This document shows, piece by piece, positions 15,918 to 25,207 of a stretch of DNA of 64,000 nt (the first letter of the stretch is position 1; the number at the start of each line of letters is the position of its first letter). The notes below the pieces were generated by a model. The model saw only the letters and a list, made by a program, of their open reading frames with translations, made no database searches and had not been told where the DNA came from. The stretch is from Agrobacterium vitis (GTDB taxonomy: Bacteria; Pseudomonadota; Alphaproteobacteria; Rhizobiales; Rhizobiaceae). The position numbers and the translations under genes are program-made. The stretch lies in the NCBI RefSeq assembly GCF_014926405.1, contig NZ_JACXXJ020000005.1:501001-565000 (forward strand), given 5' to 3'.

Positions 15918-16559
15918 TCACACCTGACCGAAGATGCCGTGGATCGGATCGTATTTCAGGGCGATGTCGGTGACGCTGCCGCCGAACTTGGCGACGCTTG
16001 GGGTGCCAGCGATTTCGGTGATGATCGTCTGGCTTTCGAACTCGGCCTGCAACCAGACGTAGACATAGGTGAAGGGCGTCATGCGGATCGACTGGGTGGC
16101 AAGCACGGTCTGGGCCGATATCGGCTTGCGCTCATGCAGCTTCTTGTTAACCAGGGCGTCCTGAGCGAGACCGAAGGTCAGGGACGAATAGCGGTCGTAG
16201 TCCATGTTGTTGATCGCGGCAAAAGTGCCGGTGTTGACAGCAAGCGCGCTGTTGTTTTTCCGGAATGGGCCGAAGATGTTGTTGTTGGTGAATTCGTAAT
16301 AGCCGCCATCCAGCGCCGGGCCTGGCGATACTTCGCTCAGTTTATTGATAGAAACGCCATGTTCAACGCTGTCGGTCGAAGCATAAATCCAGTAGTTTTC
16401 TTCCCATTCGATGGTTGTGACCTGAAAGGGGTCGATATCGACCCAGATCACGTTTGGAGCGCCATTGCCGACCGGCTTGGCAATCGCCACCCGCTGCCCT
16501 GCGTCCTTGATCAGGCTCAAAACATCGGTATCGAATTCGAGAGACAGAGAATATTGCAT
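15918..16559 (-). CDS. Hypothetical protein (213 aa), beta-rich, unknown family
   Basis: The product starts MQYSLSLEFDTDVLSLIKDAG and has no signal peptide or membrane segment. It is rich in aromatic, Asn/Thr and beta-strand patterns (VTTIEWEENYWIYASTD, YRFSSLTFGLAQ-like YSSLTFGLAQDALVN, FTYVYVWLQAEFESQTII) and ends FGGSVTDIALKYD. The regular alternation suggests a compact beta-sandwich, reminiscent of inclusion-body or lectin-like secreted-without-leader proteins, but I cannot name a family. An AT-rich upstream region with the serine recombinase gene in divergent orientation suggests an accessory module. Confidence 0.7.
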   Translation of the reverse strand: MQYSLSLEFDTDVLSLIKDAGQRVAIAKPVGNGAPNVIWVDIDPFQVTTIEWEENYWIYASTDSVEHGVSINKLSEVSPGPALDGGYYEFTNNNIFGPFRKNNSALAVNTGTFAAINNMDYDRYSSLTFGLAQDALVNKKLHERKPISAQTVLATQSIRMTPFTYVYVWLQAEFESQTIITEIAGTPSVAKFGGSVTDIALKYDPIHGIFGQV

Positions 16560-16896
16560 ATTTTCTAAATCCTTGGTTGGTGGTCATGTGATGCTCTCGG
16601 ACGTTTTCTCCGTCTCGAAAGCGTTCCCATTTGCAATCCGATACATAAAAAATACAACCCAGGGATATTTTAACATTATATACAACCAAATAGAGAATTG
16701 TTTGCGTTCTACTTGTAATGCTCAATTCTCCGCTGTTGCTTGCCAGAAAAAAAACACCAAAAATGAGCACCTTAAGGTCGTTTTTTGTGTTGAACGCGCC
16801 CATTAGTTGTGCTTAAAAGGGAACCGTTATGATACACTTATTGTTGATCTGAACTTTGAGACTTTAAAAATCATCTTTTATGAGTGTTTTTGCCTG
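16560..16896. other. AT-rich divergent promoter region
   Basis: About 340 bp between the 213-residue unknown gene and the serine recombinase gene, clearly richer in A/T than the flanks. It must hold both promoters. I looked for paired recombination half-sites of the 26-bp Hin/Gin type and did not find a convincing pair. Confidence 0.4.
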
Positions 16897-17463
16897 ATGC
16901 GTATTGGTTATGCTCGCGTCTCCACCAGTGATCAAAATCTTGATCTTCAACTCCAGGCGTTGGCGCAGGTGGGATGTGAGAGGATTTTTTCGGATCAGGG
17001 GCTCTCCGGCGCCACGCGGCAAAGGCCGGGTTTGATGGAGGCGCTTGCTGCGCTCAAGTCAGGCGATACGCTGGTGATCTGGCGCCTTGACCGATTGGGG
17101 CGCTCTTTGTCGCATCTGATCGAGATGGTCACGGAACTTGGAGAGCGGAAAATTGGCCTCTATTCCGTCAACGAATGTATCGATACGGCTTCAGCTGGCG
17201 GCGTTCTGATTTTCCACATCATGGGCGCCCTCGCACAGTTCGAGCGCAGTTTGATTTCCGAGCGGACGCGGGCGGGCATGTCGGCGGCGCGGCAGCGCGG
17301 CAGCGCCATAGGGCGGCCCGTCAAGCTGACGACGCAGGATGTGGAGGTGGCGCGTGGTGCCATTCACGGTGGATCTGTCACCGTCCAGGGAGCGGCGCGC
17401 GACATGGGCATCAGCCGCGCCACGCTCTATCGCGCACTTAGACGCAAGAGCGCCTTTCAGTGA
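16897..17463 (+). CDS. Serine recombinase (resolvase/invertase family)
   Basis: A 188-residue small serine recombinase. The catalytic domain shows GYARVSTSDQNLDLQLQAL with the nucleophilic serine near residue 9, the DQGLSGATRQRPGL segment, WRLDRLGRSLSHL with the catalytic arginines near 67-70, and the long E-helix GALAQFERSLISERTRAGM. The C-terminal HTH is VQGAARDMGISRATLYRAL. It carries out site-specific inversion or resolution. The ATG at 16897 gives the family-standard start MRIGYARVST. No transposase lies beside it; target sites are unknown, so it may be a remnant of a transposon or a local inversion system. Confidence 0.92.
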   Translation: MRIGYARVSTSDQNLDLQLQALAQVGCERIFSDQGLSGATRQRPGLMEALAALKSGDTLVIWRLDRLGRSLSHLIEMVTELGERKIGLYSVNECIDTASAGGVLIFHIMGALAQFERSLISERTRAGMSAARQRGSAIGRPVKLTTQDVEVARGAIHGGSVTVQGAARDMGISRATLYRALRRKSAFQ

Positions 17464-17541
17464 AGGCGGATGTTGCGGGATGAGCCCGCGGCACAATTTC
17501 CTCTTACACCGCTTCCGGTCTATAGACTTGCGCAACAGGCG

Positions 17542-18471
17542 TCACGCCGCGACCTGGTGGAAGAACTGCATGCTGGCGTCCACCGCATGCGGGATTTCGC
17601 TGGTGTGATTGCCTTCCACCTCTTGCGACGAGATGATGGCGTTGGCGGCCCGGGCACGCTTTATCAACAGGGCGGCATTGTCCTCGAAGCTGGTTTCGGT
17701 TTCGGCATGCAGCAGTTTCACCGGGCATTTGAAGCTATGGGCATAGCAGACGGCACTGCGCACCTCGAATTCATGCGGGCGGCTGTCGTCAAAGCGAATG
17801 TCTTCTGGATAGCGATTGAAAAAACGGAAGGCATTCGGATTGCCTGATATCGGCACGCTGGCGCGGAAGCGATGGGTGCTCATTGCGGCCAGCATGGCCA
17901 GCGTGCCGCCAATGCTGTGACCGGCCAGAAATACCCGCTCGCGGTCTACACCGGGCAGATGCGCCAGCCGGTCGGCTGCCGCCAGCACGTCATCCACTTC
18001 ATCGTAGAAACCGGAGAAAATCCCCATCTGGCCGTTTTCACCGCGCATGGAGGGCATCATCACCACATAGCCAGCGTCCGCATAGCCTTTCAGTGGCTCC
18101 CACTGGCCAGCTCCCATGGCATTGCCGCCATGCAGGAACAACACGGCAGGCTTCAGCTTGCGCTCGCGCTTATAGGTGGACACCCAGGCGGCCAGGGTCA
18201 GTTCACCGCCACGCCCTGAGCGGTAGAAAATCCGGTTGGCGCCCGCAGGTGCGGTCAAGGGCTCATATTTGTCGGGGGCGGGGCCTTTTTGCAGCAGCCG
18301 GGTGCGAAAGCGCTCGCGCATTTTCATATAGTCATGATGCAGTAGGCGCGGCTCAGCGGGAACGTCAAAAGCATGTGCGAAAGACGGTGCGGCCAGTGTG
18401 GCTGCAATGCCGCCAAGCAGTCCGCGCCGCGTCAGTATTGCTTGTTTGCCTGACGCGTCGTCATATCCCAT
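17542..18471 (-). CDS. Alpha/beta hydrolase with Tat signal
   Basis: A 309-residue hydrolase with a twin-arginine leader (TRRGLLGGIAATLAAPSFAHA, cleaved near residue 35), so it is likely exported folded. The nucleophile elbow is GHSIGGT near residue 200, with a preceding AADRLAHLPGVDRERVFLAGHS segment typical of the dienelactone-hydrolase/prolyl-oligopeptidase group, and a late histidine in EGNHTSEIPH. The substrate is not known. I chose the ATG at 18471 because AAGGAA lies 7 bases before it; starts at 18486 or 18516 would place the Tat motif deeper. Confidence 0.85.
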   Translation of the reverse strand: MGYDDASGKQAILTRRGLLGGIAATLAAPSFAHAFDVPAEPRLLHHDYMKMRERFRTRLLQKGPAPDKYEPLTAPAGANRIFYRSGRGGELTLAAWVSTYKRERKLKPAVLFLHGGNAMGAGQWEPLKGYADAGYVVMMPSMRGENGQMGIFSGFYDEVDDVLAAADRLAHLPGVDRERVFLAGHSIGGTLAMLAAMSTHRFRASVPISGNPNAFRFFNRYPEDIRFDDSRPHEFEVRSAVCYAHSFKCPVKLLHAETETSFEDNAALLIKRARAANAIISSQEVEGNHTSEIPHAVDASMQFFHQVAA

Positions 18472-19198
18472 GCCGAATTCCTTCATACCATTTATGCCCC
18501 TGCCGTTTTCATCCATGCAATGCGCACCTGTCTTTTATATGCCGGACCCGTTACGCAAGTCTTCAAATTCCGCAGCGGCTATGACCTTCACAACCGTTTC
18601 TGAATACATCCTGTCTGCGACATGCGCGGGATAGCGTATCGATGTTTCCAGAACACGATTGGTCGTGATTCGAATATTCCTGACGCTAGCGCATAAACGG
18701 TCAAACCGGAATCGGTTCAACACGACAATTATGTGCATCTACAATGGCAAATCAGCAGTCCGGCTCTCTGGCTTGGTGGCGATGGCTTATCGTGTCTGTA
18801 TACAGCTTTTTCGCCAAGACAACTTTTGTTGACCTGAAGATAGAGCAGCCGTTAGCCCGGAAAAGGGGCGGCATCACGACTTTCATCAGGCCTGATTTGA
18901 GGCGAGGGCAGCGCGCCGGTCCTTCTATCGTTTTCTCTGTTGCCGGTGGTTTCAACATTCAGACATGGTTGTGGGGAAACCTGAAGAGACTGCTTATAAA
19001 TCTCGCAGTTGCATCGAATTTATGCGTGCTGTTGCCAGCGCCTGAAGCGAGGTTGGTCACGGCGCTGGCGAACGCCCAGTTTTTTGGCTGTTTTCGCAGG
19101 ATTTTGGCGGATTGAAATATTTCATTCAAATTGAGCACGCTTCTTGCATTGTAAAAGGCACTGTATTCATATGGCTAAAACAAACGGGGATAGCGCCA
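18472..19198. other. Gene-free region upstream of the ATP-grasp cassette
   Basis: About 730 bp. One frame (18744-19115) is open for 123 codons, but it has unbalanced composition and no ribosome site, so I do not call it. No repeat or RNA recognised. The region should hold the promoters of the hydrolase gene and of the ATP-grasp operon. Confidence 0.4.
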
Positions 19199-20608
19199 TT
19201 GGCATTTGATGAAATGATTACGGCGGACGGCAGCCCGCGCGGACCGTACCAGAAATATTTCGACTGGTATTCGAGCCAGGACCCCAAGCATCTGATCGCA
19301 AAATCGCGGGATGCGGAAACCATCTTCAGAAAGACCGGCATTACATTCGCCGTTTATGGTCACGAGGATTCCTCGGAAAAATTGATTCCCTTCGATCTCA
19401 TTCCCCGGATCATTTCCGGCCAGGAATGGCGAAAGCTTGCCCAGGGTATCGAGCAGCGCGTTCTGGCGCTGAATGCCTTTCTGGACGACATTTACCATAA
19501 GCAGGAAATCATCAAGGCTGGCCGCATCCCCCGCGAGCTGATCGAGAACAATGTCGCCTTCCTGCCGGAAATGATCGGTTTCCGTCCGCCGGGCGGTGTC
19601 TATACCCATATCGTCGGCACCGACATCGTGCGTACCGGCGAGGGCGAATTCTATGTGCTGGAGGACAATGCCCGCACGCCGTCCGGTGTCAGCTATATGC
19701 TGGAAAACCGCGAAACCATGATGCAGATGTTTCCCGAACTGTTCCAGCTCAACAAGGTACAGCGGGTCGAGGACTATCCTTATCTGCTGCGCCAGTCGCT
19801 GGCTTCGCTGGCACCTCCCGGCTGCAAAGGTAAGCCGCGCGTTGCGGTGCTTACGCCGGGCATCTACAATTCCGCCTATTACGAACATTCCTTCCTGGCC
19901 GACATGATGGGCGTGGAACTGGTGGAAGGCTCGGACCTGCGCGTCATCGACGGCAAGGTGAAGATGCGCACCACCCGTGGCTATGAAGCGATCGACGTGC
20001 TTTATCGCCGCGTCGATGACGATTTCCTCGATCCGCTGACCTTCCGCCCGGATTCGGCACTGGGCGTGCCTGGTATTATGGATGTTTACCGCGCCGGCAA
20101 TATCACTATCGCCAATGCGCCGGGCACCGGCATTTCCGACGACAAGGCGATCTATTCCTACATGCCTGAAATCGTCGAGTTCTATACCGGCCGCAAGGCG
20201 ATCCTTGAAAACGTGCCGACCTGGCGCTGTTCGGAGGCCGACAGTCTCGCCTATGTGCTGGAGCATCTGGAAGAACTGGTGGTCAAGGAAGTGCATGGCT
20301 CCGGCGGCTACGGCATGTTGGTCGGCCCCACCGCCAGCAAGAAGGAGCGGGCGCTGTTTGCTGAAAAGCTGAAGACCCGCCCCAGCAACTACATTGCCCA
20401 GCCGACCCTGTCGCTTTCGACCGTGCCGATTCTGGTCAACAAGGGCATCGCTCCCCGGCATGTCGATCTTCGTCCCTATGTGCTTGTCTCCGACAAGGTG
20501 CAGATCATTCCCGGCGGTTTGACCCGCGTGGCCTTGAAGCAGGGTTCGCTGGTGGTCAATTCCAGCCAGGGCGGCGGCACCAAGGATACATGGGTATTGG
20601 AGGACTGA
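19199..20608 (+). CDS. Circularly permuted ATP-grasp type 2 protein
   Basis: A 469-residue protein of the CP_ATPgrasp_2 (DUF404/DUF407) family, predicted to form peptide or amide bonds. Seen: DGSPRGPYQKYFDWY at the start, FAVYGHEDSSEKLIPFD, VYTHIVGTDIVRT, EDNARTPSGVSYMLENRE, GIYNSAYYEHSFLADMMG, GTGISDDKAIYSYMPEI and VVKEVHGSGGYGMLVGPT. The likely start is TTG (GGGGA upstream) giving LAFDEMITADGSPR; ATG at 19214 is the alternative, and 19112 is too early. The stop overlaps the next start. It heads a three-gene operon with alpha-E and transglutaminase proteins, predicted in the literature to make or attach a small peptide. Confidence 0.93.
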   Translation: MAFDEMITADGSPRGPYQKYFDWYSSQDPKHLIAKSRDAETIFRKTGITFAVYGHEDSSEKLIPFDLIPRIISGQEWRKLAQGIEQRVLALNAFLDDIYHKQEIIKAGRIPRELIENNVAFLPEMIGFRPPGGVYTHIVGTDIVRTGEGEFYVLEDNARTPSGVSYMLENRETMMQMFPELFQLNKVQRVEDYPYLLRQSLASLAPPGCKGKPRVAVLTPGIYNSAYYEHSFLADMMGVELVEGSDLRVIDGKVKMRTTRGYEAIDVLYRRVDDDFLDPLTFRPDSALGVPGIMDVYRAGNITIANAPGTGISDDKAIYSYMPEIVEFYTGRKAILENVPTWRCSEADSLAYVLEHLEELVVKEVHGSGGYGMLVGPTASKKERALFAEKLKTRPSNYIAQPTLSLSTVPILVNKGIAPRHVDLRPYVLVSDKVQIIPGGLTRVALKQGSLVVNSSQGGGTKDTWVLED

Positions 20609-21555
20609 TGGTCATGCTGGGAAGAACTGCAAACGGCCTCTTCTGGATGTTCCGGTATATCGAGCGGGCTGAAAACATTGCGCGTCTGGTGGATGCGGGG
20701 CTGCGCGTCTCGCTGACCCGGTCCGGTGCCACCGACGACGACTGGACTGGCGTGCTGCAAAGTGCCGATGTTCTGGATATTTTCCTGGAAGCGCATCCGA
20801 AAGTAACGGCGGCTGATGCCATCGACTTTCTGCTGCGCGACACGGCCAATCCGTCCAGCGTGATGTCGTGCATCGACAGCGCCCGCAACAATGCCCGCAT
20901 GGTGCGCACCGCGCTGACCCGGGAAACCTGGGAAGCCACCAACGAATGCTGGATCGAGCTGAAACAGCTTCTGGCGCGCAAGCTGAAATCCGCCGACCTG
21001 CCGGAAACCATCGATACGGTGAAGCGGCGGGCCGGGCTGATCCGCGGTGCGTTCCACGGTTCCATGCTGCGCAATGAGATCTATAATTTTGCCCGGATCG
21101 GTACATTCATCGAGCGGGCGGACAATACCAGCCGCATTCTCGATGTGAAATATTACGTGCTGCTGCCATCGATAAACCAGGTCGGTTCATCGCTGGACAA
21201 TATCCAGTGGGAATCGATCCTACGCTCGGTGTCTGCGCATCGGTCTTATCGCTGGGTCTATGACGGCGATTATCTTGCCGCCAATATTGCCGATTTCCTG
21301 ATCCTCAATGGACAGATGCCACGGTCTCTGGCCTATTGCTATGAGAAGATCGTCAGTAATCTTGCCTATATCGGCAAGGAATATGGCGAGCGGCTGCCCG
21401 CCCATGAAACAGCCGATAGCATTCGTGCGTCGTTGCGCTCCAGTAACATCACCCGGATCATGGATCAGGGCCTGCACGAGTTTCTCGATAATTTCATTTC
21501 CCGCAACAACCGGTTGGGGCATGAGATTAACGAGGGCTACCGATTCTACAGTTGA
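20608..21555 (+). CDS. Alpha-E domain protein
   Basis: A 315-residue all-helical protein of the alpha-E (DUF403) family: LGRTANGLFWMFRYIERAEN at the start, DSARNNARMVRTALTRETWEATN, GMLRNEIYNFARIGTFIERAD-like region near 165, and IAYIGKEYG with ENFISRNNRLGHEI-like end. The ATG overlaps the ATP-grasp stop by one base (TGATG), with TTGGAGG before it, so the two proteins are made in step. The biochemical role is unknown; genome context always pairs it with the ATP-grasp protein. The next gene starts 14 bp later. Confidence 0.93.
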   Translation: MVMLGRTANGLFWMFRYIERAENIARLVDAGLRVSLTRSGATDDDWTGVLQSADVLDIFLEAHPKVTAADAIDFLLRDTANPSSVMSCIDSARNNARMVRTALTRETWEATNECWIELKQLLARKLKSADLPETIDTVKRRAGLIRGAFHGSMLRNEIYNFARIGTFIERADNTSRILDVKYYVLLPSINQVGSSLDNIQWESILRSVSAHRSYRWVYDGDYLAANIADFLILNGQMPRSLAYCYEKIVSNLAYIGKEYGERLPAHETADSIRASLRSSNITRIMDQGLHEFLDNFISRNNRLGHEINEGYRFYS

Positions 21556-21569
21556 GCGGGGCACAAGCG

Positions 21570-22394
21570 ATGCGTCTGAAAATCAATCATGTGACGGAAT
21601 ATAGCTATGACGAGCCGGTGCAGTTCTCGCTCCAGCGGCTCAGGCTGACCCCGATCGAAAACCCTGGCCTGCACGTGCTGTCCTGGACGATCGTGGTGGA
21701 TGGTGCCAATGTCGAGGCCGGGTTCAACGACCAGTTTGGCAATCACACTCATCTGGTGTCCTTTGAAGGGGAAGCCAAGTCCGTGCGAATTGTCGCCTCG
21801 GGCGAGGTGAAAACCGAGGATCGCGCTGGCGTGTTTGGCGTTCATACCGGCTATGTGCCGCTTTGGCTTTATCTGCGCGATACGCCGCGCACCAAGGCCG
21901 GAAAGCTGGTGCGCGATCTGGTCAAAAGCCTGGCGGGCGATAATGAACTGGCCAGGATGCACGACCTGATGGCCCGTGTGCATGAACAGGTGCGCTATGA
22001 GACGGGGACGACCACCACCGAGACGAACGCCGAACAGGCGCTGGAGGCGGGGATCGGCGTGTGCCAGGATCATGCGCATATCATGATCTCGGCCGCCCGG
22101 CTGATGAACATGCCAGCCCGTTATATTTCCGGCTATCTGATGATGGAAGGGATCGAAGAGCAGACGGCAACCCATGCCTGGGCCGAAATACACCTTCCAT
22201 CGCTCGGCTGGGTCGGCTTCGATGCCGCCAATAATGTCTGCCCGGATGCCCGCTATGTGCGGCTTGCCTCTGGCCTGTCCTACGCTGACGCAGCACCGGT
22301 TTCCGGCATGCGCATCGGCCTGGCGGGGGAGGACATGTCCGTAACGGTGAGCGTCGCGGAGACCGGTCAAAGCCAGTCGCAGAGCCAGGGGTGA
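21570..22394 (+). CDS. Transglutaminase-like cysteine peptidase family protein
   Basis: A 274-residue protein with a bacterial transglutaminase N-terminal beta domain (LKINHVTEYSYDEPVQFSLQ, LRLTPIENPG) and a papain-fold core. The catalytic triad is visible: cysteine in GIGVCQDHAHIM, histidine in THAWAEIHLP and aspartate in GWVGFDAANN. It probably cleaves or forms amide bonds on the product of the ATP-grasp protein. The ATG at 21570 with GAGCGGGG upstream is preferred to a TTG at 21552. Third gene of the cassette. Confidence 0.93.
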   Translation: MRLKINHVTEYSYDEPVQFSLQRLRLTPIENPGLHVLSWTIVVDGANVEAGFNDQFGNHTHLVSFEGEAKSVRIVASGEVKTEDRAGVFGVHTGYVPLWLYLRDTPRTKAGKLVRDLVKSLAGDNELARMHDLMARVHEQVRYETGTTTTETNAEQALEAGIGVCQDHAHIMISAARLMNMPARYISGYLMMEGIEEQTATHAWAEIHLPSLGWVGFDAANNVCPDARYVRLASGLSYADAAPVSGMRIGLAGEDMSVTVSVAETGQSQSQSQG

Positions 22395-22515
22395 AGGTAG
22401 GAGTTGCCGCCGCTTGCGGTGGGAGGCTCTCTTTTCAGCGCCGTGCGTTTTATAAACGTGCGGCGCTGTAATACTTTAAGTTTGCTTGATAATTACCATT
22501 CCGGTTTCGAATGTC

Positions 22516-23409
22516 TCAAGCCTCTGATGCATGTGGCAATTCGAGATCTTGCGTGGCGGTAAGTATGCCGATCAGGAAATCCAGCACGACCCGCACCCGT
22601 GGTGCGTGGCGAATATCGTCATGTACCACCATCCATAATTCGCGCCGTGGCGGCGTGAGCTGGCTGGGGCATTTCCTGAGACGGGTATCATTATATCCGA
22701 GATAGTCCGGCAACAGCGCCACGCCGAGGCCGGACGCGGCGGCCTGAACCTGGCTCGCGGCATCACTGCATCGCAGCGCAATGGTTCTCGACCCGATATG
22801 CTGCATCAACCAGCTCTGTTGCGGCAAAATATCATCCGCCTGAAGATAGGTGATAAATTCCCAGTCATCCTCCGCGATGTCATAGGTGTGGCTTGCGAAA
22901 AAGAAGAATGGGATATCGCGGAGTTTGCGGGCGACAAGTCCGTTCGAGAGTGGGCGCGACAATCGTAGTGCAATATCCGCTTCGCGCCGATTGAGATTTG
23001 CAAAATCCTTGTCACTCGACATCGTGATTTTGATGTCGGGATACTGGCGATGCAGGGAAACCAGTTTCGGTGCCAGCAAGAGCGATGCCAGACCGGGTGG
23101 CGCGGAAATATGCACAGGTCCCGCCAATGCTGCACCGCCGCCTGCCGCCGCCCGTTCGACGCTGGCCATTGCTTCTTCGACGGGTAGTCCCAGGGTCGCC
23201 AGCTCATGACCCTCTGCCGTCAGCCTGACTTCTCTCGCCAGCCGCTCCACCAGCTTTATACCGAGATCCACCTCCAATGCCGCAACCCTCCGGCCAACAG
23301 TTGTGTGATCGACGTGAAGCAGGCGTGCTGCCCGTGAGAAGCTACCGGTCTTGGCGAGGGTCAGGAAGCATCGATAATCATCCCAGTTCACTTGTGCGTT
23401 TCTCCACAT
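22516..23409 (-). CDS. LysR-family transcriptional regulator
   Basis: A 297-residue LysR regulator. HTH: FLTLAKTGSFSRAARLLHVDHTTVGRRVAALE near residues 13-45; then a substrate domain with AGPVHISAPPGLASLLLAP and ADIALRLSRP. The short linker and AARLLHVDHTTVGRR wording are of the type that regulates a divergent oxidoreductase. The start is uncertain: ATG at 23409 gives MWRNAQVNWDDYR; GTG at 23391 would begin at VNWDDYR. It faces away from a quinone oxidoreductase gene 164 bp off, its probable target. Confidence 0.88.
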   Translation of the reverse strand: MWRNAQVNWDDYRCFLTLAKTGSFSRAARLLHVDHTTVGRRVAALEVDLGIKLVERLAREVRLTAEGHELATLGLPVEEAMASVERAAAGGGAALAGPVHISAPPGLASLLLAPKLVSLHRQYPDIKITMSSDKDFANLNRREADIALRLSRPLSNGLVARKLRDIPFFFFASHTYDIAEDDWEFITYLQADDILPQQSWLMQHIGSRTIALRCSDAASQVQAAASGLGVALLPDYLGYNDTRLRKCPSQLTPPRRELWMVVHDDIRHAPRVRVVLDFLIGILTATQDLELPHASEA

Positions 23410-23573
23410 GTACTGTGCGTAAGTATGCACTATCGCACATGAGCCTACCAGAGATACCAATGCACAAAGATGCAAATGCACCTCGCCTTGAGATGTCTGA
23501 AAATGGAATACCAAAATCCTTGGCAAGAAGCCTTGGTATGACAGCGAGGGTGCGACACACAGGGAGTGAGCCG

Positions 23574-24536
23574 ATGACTTTGGTCATGGAATTTAAATAT
23601 CCTGGCGCAGCGGATGTTTTGCAGCCAGTTTCTCGTGACATAGTTGCTCTCAAGCCAGGTGAAATTCGCCTGCGGCAGACGGTGGTCGGCGTCAATTATA
23701 TCGACATCTATCACCGCAGCGGCGCCTATCCTTTGCCCTTGCCGGCGGTGCCGGGCGTGGAAGCCTTGGGCGTGGTTGAAGAGGTGGCCGATGACGTTGC
23801 CGATTTCCAGGTTGGCGACCGGGTGGTCTATGCGGGATTGCCAGCTGGCAGCTATGCGGCCAGCAGGATCATTCCGGCCTCCATCGCCGTAAAGCCGCCT
23901 GCGGAGCTTGATGACGAGATTCTCGGCGGATCGTTTCTGCGTGGATTGACCGCGTATATGCTGCTTGAAACCGTTGGGCACGTATTGCCGGGGCAGGTGG
24001 TTCTGGTTCATGCTGCGGCAGGCGGGCTTGGCCTGATCCTGACGCAATGGGCGAAGAAGAAGGGCGCAAAAGTCATCGGTACCGTTGGATCGCAGGCAAA
24101 GGCCGATCTCGCGACACAACACGGCCTCGACCATGCTATCCTTTACAAACAAAGCGATTTTGTCGATGTGACGTTGGGACTGACGAAGGGCCGGGGCGTT
24201 GATCTGGTCATCGATGGTGTGGGTGGCGATACCCTTGCAGGAAGCCTGCGCGCCGTGCGTGTTTTCGGACTGGTGGCATCGATCGGGCAAACCGCAGGCG
24301 CCTTGCCGCTCATCGATCCCATGAGCCTTGTCAATCGATCGCTCATTCGGGCAAGCATTGTTTCTCTCCTTGCCGATCGGGATGCATACCGGCGAGCAGC
24401 TGAAGCGTGGTTCGAGGTGCTGAAAGCTGGCTTCAGCCTGCCGGAAGGCGCGCGCTATTCCTTGGCGCAAGCGGTGCAGGCCCATGCCGACCTGGAGGAA
24501 GGACGAACCTCTGGCTCCGTCAGGCTGATCGTTTAG
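23574..24536 (+). CDS. NADPH:quinone oxidoreductase (zeta-crystallin type MDR)
   Basis: A 320-residue medium-chain reductase without the catalytic zinc ligands. Seen: VVGVNYIDIYHRSGAYPLPLPAVPGVEALGVVEEV, the quinone-reductase signature region GLTAYMLLETVGHVLPGQVVLVHAAAGGLGLIL with the NADPH-binding AAGGLG, and VIDGVGGDTL. Reduces quinones in one or two electron steps, protecting from redox-cycling compounds. AGGGAG precedes the ATG at 23574; longer starts overlap the LysR gene. Divergent from that regulator. Confidence 0.92.
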   Translation: MTLVMEFKYPGAADVLQPVSRDIVALKPGEIRLRQTVVGVNYIDIYHRSGAYPLPLPAVPGVEALGVVEEVADDVADFQVGDRVVYAGLPAGSYAASRIIPASIAVKPPAELDDEILGGSFLRGLTAYMLLETVGHVLPGQVVLVHAAAGGLGLILTQWAKKKGAKVIGTVGSQAKADLATQHGLDHAILYKQSDFVDVTLGLTKGRGVDLVIDGVGGDTLAGSLRAVRVFGLVASIGQTAGALPLIDPMSLVNRSLIRASIVSLLADRDAYRRAAEAWFEVLKAGFSLPEGARYSLAQAVQAHADLEEGRTSGSVRLIV

Positions 24537-24627
24537 CTTTTACCGCTGTTGTCGTGCCGGCTCTTGGAAACTAATTCCGGTTCTGTCCGTTGTGCTGTAG
24601 AGTTCTTGGCAAATAAGGACAGGCGCG

Positions 24628-25095
24628 ATGTTGTTTGGACAATCGATCTTTCAATCCGTCGTCGAGAGGCTTTCCAACGAAGAGGCGGAAAAGGCCGAAC
24701 GTGAGCGTGGGGCCAATCACTACCGCGTCTCTGGATTGAATACCGGCTTCGTTCAGGAAAACAGCCACGTGCCACAAGCCGCCGCGGCGTGGGCGCAAGA
24801 GCAATATCTCGAGCTGATGCCTGATGAGGAAGCTGTTTCCGAGGCAGAACTGGCCGAGGAAGAGGTGGCTCCCCCTGAAATGCCCGCCTACCTCGCGCGT
24901 CTTGCGCCGGAGGAAGTCGCGGAGGATCTGGGTATTGCTGATAATGACGAGGCTTCAAGCTTGAAAGCGAAGCGGAGAGCGTTTGCGCAGCTCAATCACC
25001 CGGACCTGGTTCATCCGTTATTTGCGGATGCGGCTCATACACGGATGACCATTGCCAATCAACTGATAGACCAGGCCCTGAAGACAAGATCTTGA
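24628..25095 (+). CDS. Degenerate J-domain-like protein
   Basis: A 155-residue soluble protein with an acidic middle (EEAVSEAELAEEEVAPPE, residues 67-84). The C-terminal third looks like a trimmed J domain: LGIADNDEASSLKAKRRAFAQLNHPDL, with the HPD tripeptide at 124-126, then a helix RMTIANQLIDQAL. The first 60 residues match nothing I know. The HPD motif is the part of DnaJ proteins that stimulates Hsp70, so it may be a specialised DnaK co-chaperone; the missing helix I makes that uncertain. AAGGA precedes the ATG. Confidence 0.7.
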   Translation: MLFGQSIFQSVVERLSNEEAEKAERERGANHYRVSGLNTGFVQENSHVPQAAAAWAQEQYLELMPDEEAVSEAELAEEEVAPPEMPAYLARLAPEEVAEDLGIADNDEASSLKAKRRAFAQLNHPDLVHPLFADAAHTRMTIANQLIDQALKTRS

Positions 25096-25207
25096 AAACT
25101 CAAGTGCTTGAAAACCCAAGTGTCAGGGAAAAGCTCTTGTTCGTCGGGCCAGGCAGGCGATAGCCGAAATTTTCATGGAAAAAATGAAGCCGCATTTCAA
25201 TGCGATA

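Noticed and set aside
16560..16896. Invertible segment flanked by recombinase half-sites
   Set aside because: No inverted pair of about 26 bp could be found around the serine recombinase by eye.
18744..19115. 123-codon frame before the ATP-grasp gene
   Set aside because: No ribosome site, erratic composition, no motif; it overlaps only upstream, out-of-frame DNA of the cassette.
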